A stretch of DNA of 34,623 bases, taken from NCBI GenBank assembly GCA_017403345.1, contig JAFQOH010000159.1, forward strand, positions 1-34,623, in the 5' to 3' direction. Every line of letters starts with the position of its first letter. Within the stretch, counting starts at the first letter, position 1. This DNA is from RGIG3701 sp017403345. Lineage in GTDB: Bacteria > Planctomycetota > Planctomycetia > Pirellulales > Thermoguttaceae. The position numbers and the translations under genes are program-made. This document shows, piece after piece, positions 23,849-31,482 of the stretch. The notes under the pieces are model-generated. The model was not told where the DNA came from and searched no databases. It saw nothing but the letters and a program-made list of their open reading frames with translations.

Positions 23849-26800
23849 ATGAGTAAAATCGAAGTCAATGCGGTCAGTAGGCCGTCCGGGTTCCCGCTGC
23901 AAAAGCTGACGGCAGTACTGATTCTGTTTTTTTCGATTTTTTTGAGCGGCCGATCTGTCGTTTCCGCCTTAGAGAGTTCGCTTCCGGGAGCGGAATATGA
24001 TTGGGGCGTGCTTCTTCTGAGGGACGGTAAACATGAGGAGGCGCGGAAGAAGTTTGAGTCCGAATTCCGCGGCAGTTTCAAGATCGCGACGGAGCGGTGG
24101 CTCGATTCGATCTGCATTTCTGCGATGCTTGGCGAAACGCACTACCAGATGGGCAATCATGCGGAGGCGCTTGAGTGTTTCAACACCGCCCTTCGGCTTT
24201 CCATTCAGTACTCGGATTGGCTGACGCTGGTCCAAAACGTCCCGAATCCCGGAATGTTCACGCTCCAACCGGTCCCGTGGGGCGACCCGAATCCTGGACG
24301 CGGTCTGCTTCACATCCCGGAGAAGTTTTCGATCCTTTTTGGCGATCTGAACTACGGAACGACCTACCGGACTGGCGGAGTGGCGGTCCCTCCGTCTCTG
24401 AAATCGATCCGAGGTCCGGAGATCGTGCGATGCACCATGCTTGCGATCCGGCGGCGCGCGGAGCTTCTTGGACCTCTGGGAGCCGGAGATGATCTGACGT
24501 CCGAACTGATGACGCGTCTTGGCCAAACGCAGCGTTCGCTTGCCGGAACGTGGTTTCAGGCGTGGCTGGAGATGGAGATCGGATTCTGTCATTTGGCGCT
24601 CGGCAAGACAGATGACGCGGCACAGTCGCTCATGCGCGGAGCGAGCATTAATGGAAATGCGCATCTTTTTACGCCGCTGGCATACATTGAGCTTGGCAGG
24701 CTTCAGATGAAAGCGGGAAACTACGACAAAGCGTACGCACTGTTCCTGGATGCCGCGACGATCGCGTACTACTATGAGGACGTCGAGAGCATGACGGAGG
24801 CCTTTGAAGAGCTTGCGTGTGCTTATTTTCAGAAAGATCCGCAGGTCATCTGTCCGTCTCTTGCCCGGGCGGCGGAGTGGGCGCGTTCGGAAAAGCTGGC
24901 GTATCTTTACGCGACGCTTCAGGCACTGCGAGCTGACGATTTCATGCGTTTCCATCAGGCAAGACCGGCGATGGAGTGTCTGGCACTTGCGGAAAAAACG
25001 ATTGGAAAGCGTTCTATTTCCATGGGGCGTCTCGGAGCGGCTCTGCACTATCTGCGTGCCCGGATCGCATTTCTGGATCCCTCGCCGAATTCCCAGCAGC
25101 TCGGCATGACGTCTCTGATGCAGGCGATGAGGTTCATGCAGAAAGGGGCGGTCTGGAATTTCCACATCCAGCAAGTCGATTTCCGCCTGCTCAACGGGCA
25201 GATCACGGCACGAAAGGCGCTGGAAGCGTACGAACTCCTGCTTCGTGAACCAACGGCAGGCGACTGGTCCATGGATCCGATGGAATCGCTGGCGGTCACC
25301 ATGACGCCGAGACCTGGAACGTGGGAGAATTACTTCCTCTGCGCCGTCGAGATGGAACGCAAGGATACCGCGCTGGAGATCTCGGAAAAAGCGCGGCGGG
25401 CGGCGTACCTGCAGACGCTGGATCTCGGAGGGAGGATACACTCGCTGCGCCTTCTGCTTGAATCTCCGGAAAGTGATCTGACGGTGCAGCAGCTTCAAAG
25501 AAAACGTGACATTCTGACGGAGTATCCGATCTACGAGCAAAGTTCGAAGGAAGTGCGCGAGCTGCAAATGAAGGTACGTCAAATGAGCCTTCCAGTCACG
25601 GAGCGTGAGGAGGGGGTCGAGCTGACGCAGACGTTAGGGAAGATCGCGGAACTAACGCGGCAGCAGGAAGCCGTCCTCAGCGCGATGGTGCTTGACCGGC
25701 GGGTCATCGACGTCGTTTTCCCAAAAGTGCGTACGTGCGAAGAGATCCAGGCGTCTTTGCCGAAAGGAGAGGCGATGCTCGTTTACTACGCTGCGCGAAA
25801 TCAGCTTTTCCTCTTTCTTCTGAACCGCGAACGCCTCGCAATGTGGAAGATCGTGGATTCAGGCGCCGGAGCAGGAAGTGCGCGGAAAAACAAAGCGGCC
25901 GGAAATGTCCTTACGTCGCTTCAGACCAATTTCGTTTCGATGCTGAAGGAAATGGGATTGGGAGCCGGAAATATTCGGCCGGAGAGCTTTGAGGAAACGA
26001 AGTGGAAAACGGCGTCGCAGCGGGTCATGGCGGATCTGACGAAGAATTCTCAGGCCGATTTCTCACGCGCAGACTTTGACTCACTGGTGATCGTACCGGA
26101 CCGGTTTGCGTGGTACATTCCGTTTGAAGCGCTTCAGATCCAAACGGCGAACGGTCCGCGTCCGACCATTGCGCAGTTCGCAGTCCGATACGCACCGATG
26201 GCATCGCTCGGAACACCGTGGAAACGGACGCAGCTGCCGAAATCCCCGTATACGCTCATCGCGGCAGGCAAAAATGCGCCGGGATCCAAAGTGCAGGACC
26301 GCCTTGAAAAGACGCTGGAACGGCCGGTACTTTTTGAAGAAAAGAGCTACGGCGGGATCCAGCCGGGAACACCGGGGACCGCGTCGTCGATCTATGCCGC
26401 AATGTTCGACAAAATGCTCGTTTTCCAAGACCTGCGCAATGACGAAGGGGCGGCGTTCCAGATTTTTCCGATGGGGCTGGACTACGGCGTGAAGGAAGGA
26501 TCGCTCGGTTACTGGTTCCTTCTTCCGTACGGAGCGCCGCGGCTCGTGGTGCTTCCGGGGATGCGAACGCAGTGTGAGTCGCTCCTCAAAAAATCAGCGA
26601 AACGCACGGGAACAGCCTCTCGTCAAACGGCCGTTCCGGGACAGGAATTTTTCCTCACGAGCATGGCGTTTCTTGCAAACGGAAGCGACACGGTAGTCCT
26701 GCCGCGCTGGAATCTTGAAGGAACCTCCCCCTGGCGGCTTACGACGCATTTCCTGACGCAGCTGCCGGAAAATGAAAACTCCGCACAGGCATGGAGAAAG

Positions 26801-27259
26801 GCGGTTTTGAAATTTGCATCGTCGGAGATCCGGCCAGAAGCAGAACCCCGAATCGCAAAAGGAGATGAACTGAAGTCGATCTCCTGCTCTCATCCATTTT
26901 TCTGGGCTGGGTATGTGCTCATCGACAGCGGGTCGGGGTCTCTGAAGACGCGGGAGGCTTTCAGAAGAGAGGAGACGGCAGATGGCGTCCGAGGAAAGGC
27001 GGTCGGAGATCCGGTTGGGAATGCAGACGGGATCCCTGCGCGTCCGCGAGCCGAAGAGGAGGCCAACGCACCTGCAAGACGTCCGCTTCCTCTGGAAGAT
27101 AGTGAGAAAAACGCACCCGATGCGGAAACGGATCCTGAAGAAGCTCCGGCGGTGAATGGACCGCTGGCTCCGCTTCCTCCGATGGGCGGGACGCTTCCGG
27201 AGTCTGACAAAAAGTCCGTTCCCATTCCGCCAATGGGAGGCGCGCTCCCACTGGAGTAG
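23849..27259 (+). CDS. Large secreted TPR-CHAT domain protein
   Basis: The 1136-residue protein has a basic N-terminus and a hydrophobic segment (LTAVLILFFSIFLSGRSVVSA), a signal peptide or anchor. TPR-type helices follow to about residue 480 (GKHEEARKKFESEF, GNHAEALECFNTAL, GNYDKAYALFLDAA), then a charged coiled region. The CHAT domain (about 650-1040) has SLPKGEAMLVYYAARNQLFLFL, DSLVIVPDRFAWYIPFEAL, VRYAPMASL and a terminal HPFFWAGYVLIDSG. CHAT is caspase-like, but the His and Cys of active members are not evident: where an ALLSRW-type block is expected it has DTVVLPRWNLEG. A Pro/Glu-rich tail holds two PPMGG(T/A)LP repeats. ATG 23849 has AAGGAG at seven bases. It probably acts in the periplasm as a scaffold; a protease role is uncertain. 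Confidence 0.85.
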   Translation: MSKIEVNAVSRPSGFPLQKLTAVLILFFSIFLSGRSVVSALESSLPGAEYDWGVLLLRDGKHEEARKKFESEFRGSFKIATERWLDSICISAMLGETHYQMGNHAEALECFNTALRLSIQYSDWLTLVQNVPNPGMFTLQPVPWGDPNPGRGLLHIPEKFSILFGDLNYGTTYRTGGVAVPPSLKSIRGPEIVRCTMLAIRRRAELLGPLGAGDDLTSELMTRLGQTQRSLAGTWFQAWLEMEIGFCHLALGKTDDAAQSLMRGASINGNAHLFTPLAYIELGRLQMKAGNYDKAYALFLDAATIAYYYEDVESMTEAFEELACAYFQKDPQVICPSLARAAEWARSEKLAYLYATLQALRADDFMRFHQARPAMECLALAEKTIGKRSISMGRLGAALHYLRARIAFLDPSPNSQQLGMTSLMQAMRFMQKGAVWNFHIQQVDFRLLNGQITARKALEAYELLLREPTAGDWSMDPMESLAVTMTPRPGTWENYFLCAVEMERKDTALEISEKARRAAYLQTLDLGGRIHSLRLLLESPESDLTVQQLQRKRDILTEYPIYEQSSKEVRELQMKVRQMSLPVTEREEGVELTQTLGKIAELTRQQEAVLSAMVLDRRVIDVVFPKVRTCEEIQASLPKGEAMLVYYAARNQLFLFLLNRERLAMWKIVDSGAGAGSARKNKAAGNVLTSLQTNFVSMLKEMGLGAGNIRPESFEETKWKTASQRVMADLTKNSQADFSRADFDSLVIVPDRFAWYIPFEALQIQTANGPRPTIAQFAVRYAPMASLGTPWKRTQLPKSPYTLIAAGKNAPGSKVQDRLEKTLERPVLFEEKSYGGIQPGTPGTASSIYAAMFDKMLVFQDLRNDEGAAFQIFPMGLDYGVKEGSLGYWFLLPYGAPRLVVLPGMRTQCESLLKKSAKRTGTASRQTAVPGQEFFLTSMAFLANGSDTVVLPRWNLEGTSPWRLTTHFLTQLPENENSAQAWRKAVLKFASSEIRPEAEPRIAKGDELKSISCSHPFFWAGYVLIDSGSGSLKTREAFRREETADGVRGKAVGDPVGNADGIPARPRAEEEANAPARRPLPLEDSEKNAPDAETDPEEAPAVNGPLAPLPPMGGTLPESDKKSVPIPPMGGALPLE

Positions 27260-27286
27260 CGGATATTCCGACACGTGCGTATCATT

Positions 27287-27465
27287 TTACCATGAAAAAC
27301 GCAGATTTTTAAACACGAAAAGCACGAAAAAACGCGGAGCTCGCGAAATATTTTTAAAAGCAATTTCGTGCTTTTTCGTGTTTTCCGTGAAATTCGCGTC
27401 AGGAAGATTTCCCATTCTTTTTAGTGTGCTTCTGTGCTGATCCTGTGCTCTCAGTGGTAAAACGG
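27287..27465. mobile_element. ORF-less CACAGA/CACGAAA inverted-repeat element
   Basis: Left end ttttaccatgaaaaacgcag (27287 on); right end, read on the minus strand, ttttaccactgagagcacag (from about 27465). Inside, aaacacgaaaagcacgaaa near 27310-27330 pairs with its near-complement at 27365-27385, giving a long hairpin. It lies between the TPR-CHAT stop and the terminator at 27478 and carries no gene. It appears to be a deletion form of the 9607-10227 cassette or a related MITE-like repeat. Confidence 0.5.
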
Positions 27466-27477
27466 ATAGCCCATACG

Positions 27478-27515
27478 AAAACTCCCCCGCAGCCGAAACC
27501 ATGGGGGAGTTTTTC
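27478..27515 (+). terminator. Terminator downstream of the TPR-CHAT gene
   Basis: Arms aaaactccccc (27478-27488) and gggggagtttt (27503-27513) with a 14-base loop, followed by a run of T. The reverse strand also has four T after the stem. Confidence 0.85.
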
Positions 27516-27526
27516 CGTTTTTCGTC

Positions 27527-27562
27527 AAAACACGGAGTTCATTTTTTCAGGGACTCCGTTTT
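27527..27562 (-). terminator. Terminator of the cysteine-rich protein gene
   Basis: Minus strand: aaaacggagt pairs with actccgtgtttt across a loop of about 14 bases, ending in TTTT. It starts 12 bp past the stop of the gene at 27574. Confidence 0.7.
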
Positions 27563-27573
27563 GGGTAAAGATC

Positions 27574-28800
27574 CTAGCGCAGGACGATGCTGTTGCTCGG
27601 ATTGTAGTTGGCGGAGATGGAGGTCGGATCCGCTTCGGGAAGGATGGAGGCATCCACTTCTTCCTCTTTGTCTTCCGTGATGGAAGCCGGGGTCAGGACG
27701 TCCATTTCATCTTCGAGGCTCGTGGTGGCTTCGGGAGCCGGAGCAGTTTCCGCGTCTGCAGCGGGGGTCGCAGTGCCTTCCGCCGGAGCGCAGGCCGGTT
27801 CTTCTGCTTCGCAGCCGCAAGCCGGAGCAGCTTCACAGCCGCAGGAGGCTTCGCAAGCCGGAGCACAGCAGTCATTGGAACCGAACAGGGTACGAAGGAT
27901 GCCTTTCATCGCCGCGCCGGGACGAATGCGATTCGGGACACAAACTTCAACTTCGCCGCAATATCCGCTGCGGGCAGCCAGACGGCAGGCTTCACGAGCA
28001 TCTGCTTCCGCTTTGCACTGGGCGATGTTGGCCTGCATGGTGCAGCGCAGGTTTGCGAGCTTGCAGCCGGCCATCTGGATATCGTAGTCGAGCTGGCAGG
28101 CAGCGATCTGCAGGTCGCATTTGATCTGACGGAACAGAGAGATCAGCGGACGGCACGGAGCGCAGCAGGGCGTGCACGGAGTGCAGGCCGGAGCGCAGGC
28201 CGGAGCGCAAACAGGTGCACAGACCGGTTTGCAGACCGGTTTGCAGACCGGAGCACACGGCGTGCAGGCCGGTTCGACAGCTTCCGGAGCACAGGCCGGT
28301 TCAGCAGCTTCCGGAGCACAAGCCGGAGCGCAAACGGGCGCGCAGACCGGTTTCACGATGAATTTCTTGCAGGCCGGAACACAAACTGGTTTGCAGACGG
28401 GTTTGCACGGAACGCAGACAGGCTTGCAAACGGGTTTGCAGAGTTTACGGGCCGGTTTGCACGGAGTGCAGGCCGGTTTGCACGGTTCACAGGCCGGTTT
28501 GCACGGTTCACAGGCCGGTTTGCACGGTTCACAGGCCGGTTTGCACGGTTCACAGGCCGGTTTGCACGGTTCACAGGCCGGTTTGCACGGTTCACAAGCC
28601 GGTTTGCAGGCCGGAACACACGGACGGCAGCGCACGCCAGTGAAAAGGTCGCACTTCGGACGAACACAAACGACCTGGACACACGGAGTACAGGCGTTGC
28701 AGGAGGTGTCCACGGCTTCGCAGGCACTCTGGGCAAACAACGGGGCAGTCATCATCGCGCCCAGCATGACGAGCGCGGAAACGATTGATTTGGCTTTCAT
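27574..28800 (-). CDS. Exported cysteine/proline-rich protein, candidate cross-linked envelope component
   Basis: The 408-residue protein has a signal peptide (SIVSALVMLGAMMTAPLFAQS). About 62 residues of the whole, some 15%, are cysteine. Residues about 55-105 hold six exact CKPACEP heptads, followed by degenerate PVCKPVC, CAPVCAPAC and CTPC runs. A short helical part (CDLQIAACQLDYDIQMAGCK and on) places a Cys every 7-11 residues. The tail after about residue 320 is Ala/Glu/Pro-rich and nearly Cys-free. There is no enzymatic motif. Classical work describes planctomycete envelopes as protein rich in Cys and Pro, stabilised by disulfides, so I infer a structural wall or matrix protein. Metal binding is the main alternative. 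AGGGAG precedes ATG 28800 at seven bases. Confidence 0.8.
   Translation of the reverse strand: MKAKSIVSALVMLGAMMTAPLFAQSACEAVDTSCNACTPCVQVVCVRPKCDLFTGVRCRPCVPACKPACEPCKPACEPCKPACEPCKPACEPCKPACEPCKPACEPCKPACTPCKPARKLCKPVCKPVCVPCKPVCKPVCVPACKKFIVKPVCAPVCAPACAPEAAEPACAPEAVEPACTPCAPVCKPVCKPVCAPVCAPACAPACTPCTPCCAPCRPLISLFRQIKCDLQIAACQLDYDIQMAGCKLANLRCTMQANIAQCKAEADAREACRLAARSGYCGEVEVCVPNRIRPGAAMKGILRTLFGSNDCCAPACEASCGCEAAPACGCEAEEPACAPAEGTATPAADAETAPAPEATTSLEDEMDVLTPASITEDKEEEVDASILPEADPTSISANYNPSNSIVLR
28471..28596. repeat. Six identical 21-bp repeats encoding CKPACEP
   Basis: ggccggtttgcacggttcaca recurs perfectly at 28471, 28492, 28513, 28534, 28555 and 28576, with diverged copies on both sides. 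No spacers, so it is not a CRISPR array. The identity suggests recent expansion. Confidence 0.95.
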
Positions 28801-29369
28801 TGAATTTCTCCCTAAATTATTTTTGGATCCTGTCTCTTTCTTTTCACCGAATCGGTCGTGAAAAAAATCCTTTTAACTGAAAAAGCAAGATCATTCCGTT
28901 TTGACCGGAAACACTCCTTTATTTCACAAACCGGTCAAAAAGCTGCTTCGGGAAATATAACGATCCTCCCGAAAACACAAAATATATCGGAGACAGCTCT
29001 CGTTATCTTGAGTGAATAATCCGCACAGGCGGTATGACTCTTACGTCCGAAACTTGATGGTATGTACTGGATGTTTTGGTTCTAGAAGATAGGTAAAATG
29101 TATGCCTTTCGAAAAATCGTCAAAGTTGACTCATTTTAAAGCTCTATAAACTCAAAAGGTTAAATTTTAACGGTTAAGTAAATTTAACCGCCGCGGTGTA
29201 TAAAAAGAAAAATTTTAAATTTTTTTAATTTTTTTTGCGGGATACCTTGTGTGTTTTGAAATTTTTCTATATGATTAGAATAAATAGGGGAGATTTTGGT
29301 TTTGGCAAAAATTTCCCACTGTGTGGAAATTAATTTTATTGTTTTGTTTTTTCACGGTCAAATTTTATC
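28801..29369. other. A+T-rich intergenic region with three inverted repeats and a promoter
   Basis: No gene recognised. Visible dyads are ttttgaccgg/ccggtcaaaa (28899-28908 and 28931-28940, perfect 10 bp), ttcggga/tcccgaa (28947-28953 and 28967-28973), and ggttaaattt/aaatttaacc (29158-29167 and 29180-29189, perfect 10 bp, with a ttaacggttaa core between). The protease promoter is at 29247-29275. Confidence 0.65.
29247..29275 (+). promoter_or_regulatory. Possible promoter of the HtrA-like protease gene
   Basis: TTGTGT (29247-29252), 17-bp spacer, TATGAT (29270-29275), about 95 bp upstream of ATG 29370. It is a weaker match than the other promoters. The ggttaa-rich dyad at 29158-29189 lies just upstream. 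Confidence 0.45.
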
Positions 29370-30995
29370 ATGTTTTACTTTCGCAAGTTTCGGGAGTTGA
29401 GTTTTTCATTCCGTCTGTTTGCATTTTGTATTGCCATTTCCAGCCTGCCGGAGTTTCCGAAGAGCTTTTATGCCGGAAACTTTCATGCCGGAAACTTTCA
29501 TGCCGGTACAGTTTACGCACAGGATCCCGGCTCGATCTCCGGTCCGCACTTGGATATTTTGACGCCGCAGCCGAGCGGTCAGTCTTTTCTGGCGCGCTTT
29601 TATCGAGAAAATGCCGATTCGGTCGTCTACATAACGGGGATCAACGTACAGCCGGAGGAGAAATCGACAGATGAATTCTTCACTCCTCCGGAAGGTACGA
29701 AAGACGAAAATACGGTCGGGACTGGGTTCATTCTGCATGAGTCCGGATACGCGGTCACGAACGCACACGCCGTCACGCGCACGCTTCTTCCGGAAGTGGA
29801 GCTGAAAGACGGAACGAGCTGTCCTGCCGAGGTCGCGGCATTGATCCCAAGTGAGGATCTGGCACTTTTGCGTTTCACACCGCCGAAAGCACTTTCAGCC
29901 GTAAAGATCGAACCGGATCCGACACTTGCCGTTGGAGACACGATCGTGACGATCGGCTGTCCGCACGGTCTGAAGTACACACTTGGGTACGGGATCATTT
30001 CAGCCCAGAACCGCAGTACGGTCGTGACGGACATTCCAGGGCTTGTCCTTCGCGGACTTCTTCAGACCGATGCTCCGATCAATCCGGGCAGTTCCGGCGG
30101 TCCGTGGTTCAATCTTTCCGGTAATGTCGTAGGAATGACGGTCTCAAAGCGCGGGGATTCCGACAATATTTCGTTTGGGATCTCGCTGGAAACGATCCAT
30201 TACCAGTTCCCGAAAATGCTTCATCGGGCAGTTTGCCAGCAGTGGGAGCTTCCCTTTCAGGCGGAAGGAAACCGAAAGCCGGTACGCCACCATGCACGCA
30301 TCGGACAGATCGACGCTTCTGCGGCGGAAAAACTGGGACTGAAGCAGGGTGACGTCATTTTATCCGTGAATGGGATGGAGATCCTGAATCCGATCGATCT
30401 CTATCTTGCGCTGCTTGAGTGCAAAACAGGAGACGAGGTCGTTCTGACAGTGGCACCGGAAGCAGCAGAACTGGCTTGGTCGGCGAAGTTTCTGGATAAA
30501 GGCGAGGGGAAAAATCTCATAAAGCTGCCGGCAGCTCTGTTTGAACGCACGTTCTCAGAATTGCTCCACTCGCAAAGTACGGCAGGAACGGAAAGTTCAG
30601 AGGCCTTACCGTATCCGGCAGAGGTGCGGGAGTGCCGTTTCCGCCTCGAACCGCGCCGAACACCTGAAATGTTTCCGCTTACGGAGGATCGGCTTTTCAT
30701 GAAAGTGCGCGCCATTACGCCGGAAGAACAGAAAAAATTCAATCTGCGAGTTCCCAAAGCGGTGATGATCCAGGAAGTTGATCAGGAAAAATATGGAAAA
30801 CTCAAGCACGCTCCGCGTCCTGGGGATCTGCTTGCCCGGGTGAATTTCGAGCGGCCCGATTCGCCGGAGAAACTGGAAGAGATTCTTGAAAACACGTCGG
30901 AAAATGCGAATTTTCAGATCGTGATCCTGCGGCGAAGCGAGGTGGATGGAAAGGCGGAACTGACGCGCATCGACATCAACAATTGGAAACCCTGA
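29370..30995 (+). CDS. HtrA/DegP-like exported serine protease with PDZ domain
   Basis: The 541-residue protein has an N-terminal hydrophobic export signal (LSFSFRLFAFCIAISSL). It then has a trypsin-like protease domain with His in YAVTNAHAVTR, Asp in SEDLALLRF and Ser in NPGSSGGPWF; the order H-D-S and the motif are those of HtrA/DegP. A PDZ domain follows (IGQIDASAAEKLGLKQGDVILSVNG), and then a longer C-terminal part with a possible second, degenerate PDZ near KLKHAPRPGDLLARVNF. It should degrade or refold damaged proteins in the periplasm. It is longer than DegS or DegP cores because of the C-terminal region. The signal region contains two perfect and one partial 15-bp repeat (AGNFH, 29470-29505). 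ATG 29370 lacks a clear Shine-Dalgarno; no better start exists. Confidence 0.88.
   Translation: MFYFRKFRELSFSFRLFAFCIAISSLPEFPKSFYAGNFHAGNFHAGTVYAQDPGSISGPHLDILTPQPSGQSFLARFYRENADSVVYITGINVQPEEKSTDEFFTPPEGTKDENTVGTGFILHESGYAVTNAHAVTRTLLPEVELKDGTSCPAEVAALIPSEDLALLRFTPPKALSAVKIEPDPTLAVGDTIVTIGCPHGLKYTLGYGIISAQNRSTVVTDIPGLVLRGLLQTDAPINPGSSGGPWFNLSGNVVGMTVSKRGDSDNISFGISLETIHYQFPKMLHRAVCQQWELPFQAEGNRKPVRHHARIGQIDASAAEKLGLKQGDVILSVNGMEILNPIDLYLALLECKTGDEVVLTVAPEAAELAWSAKFLDKGEGKNLIKLPAALFERTFSELLHSQSTAGTESSEALPYPAEVRECRFRLEPRRTPEMFPLTEDRLFMKVRAITPEEQKKFNLRVPKAVMIQEVDQEKYGKLKHAPRPGDLLARVNFERPDSPEKLEEILENTSENANFQIVILRRSEVDGKAELTRIDINNWKP
29470..29505. repeat. 15-bp repeat encoding AGNFH
   Basis: atgccggaaactttc at 29470 and 29485, then a partial third copy at 29500. 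It is in frame, within the segment just after the signal peptide. Confidence 0.85.
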
Positions 30996-31482
30996 ACCGT
31001 TCCGAGTGTTGCTCGCTCTTTTTCACGAAACCGTCCGGCAAAAAATCTTCAGAAAAAAAGGCGGAATGCCGGCGGTTCGTGAGAGCCGTTTCAAAAAACA
31101 AGCGGTAAGGAGAAATATTTTAAGGTTTCCCCAACTGCGATTCCCAGAAAACGGATCCTCTTGGATCGTTCTGCATGCATAAATATCTCCCAAATCCCCC
31201 ACTCTCCCAAAAAACCGTCCTCAAAGTAAGAAAATCTGGATTTTTTGTAAAAATTTATACAATCGGAACATTTTAACTTTTGGATGGAAAAAATTCTACC
31301 GATGGATAAAAATACAAAAGCTGGAAGATTTTTTATTTTCCGGCAGATTTCGTATTCCGGATCTCATTGACCTTCGGAACGTTCACTTTCATTGCAAAAT
31401 GAACGGCGCAGGACGCGCGGATGTTCCAGGAAAAAGGAAACGGATTTCCATTTTATGAATCAGATTTACGAAAGGTGACAAG
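30996..31482. other. Intergenic region, no gene recognised
   Basis: 487 bp with no convincing ORF. It is A+T-rich at 31200-31340. A dyad cgttca/tgaacg with inner tcatt/aatga lies near 31377-31404, about 80 bp before the efflux gene, and could be an operator. No clear -35/-10 pair was found. Confidence 0.5.

Noticed and set aside
28471..28596. CRISPR-like short repeats
   Set aside because: Units are directly adjacent with no spacers and encode a heptad in frame.
27424..28788. 454-residue plus-strand ORF of GRFARFT repeats
   Set aside because: Antisense of the 21-bp repeats in the Cys-rich protein, which has a signal peptide, ribosome-binding site and terminator.
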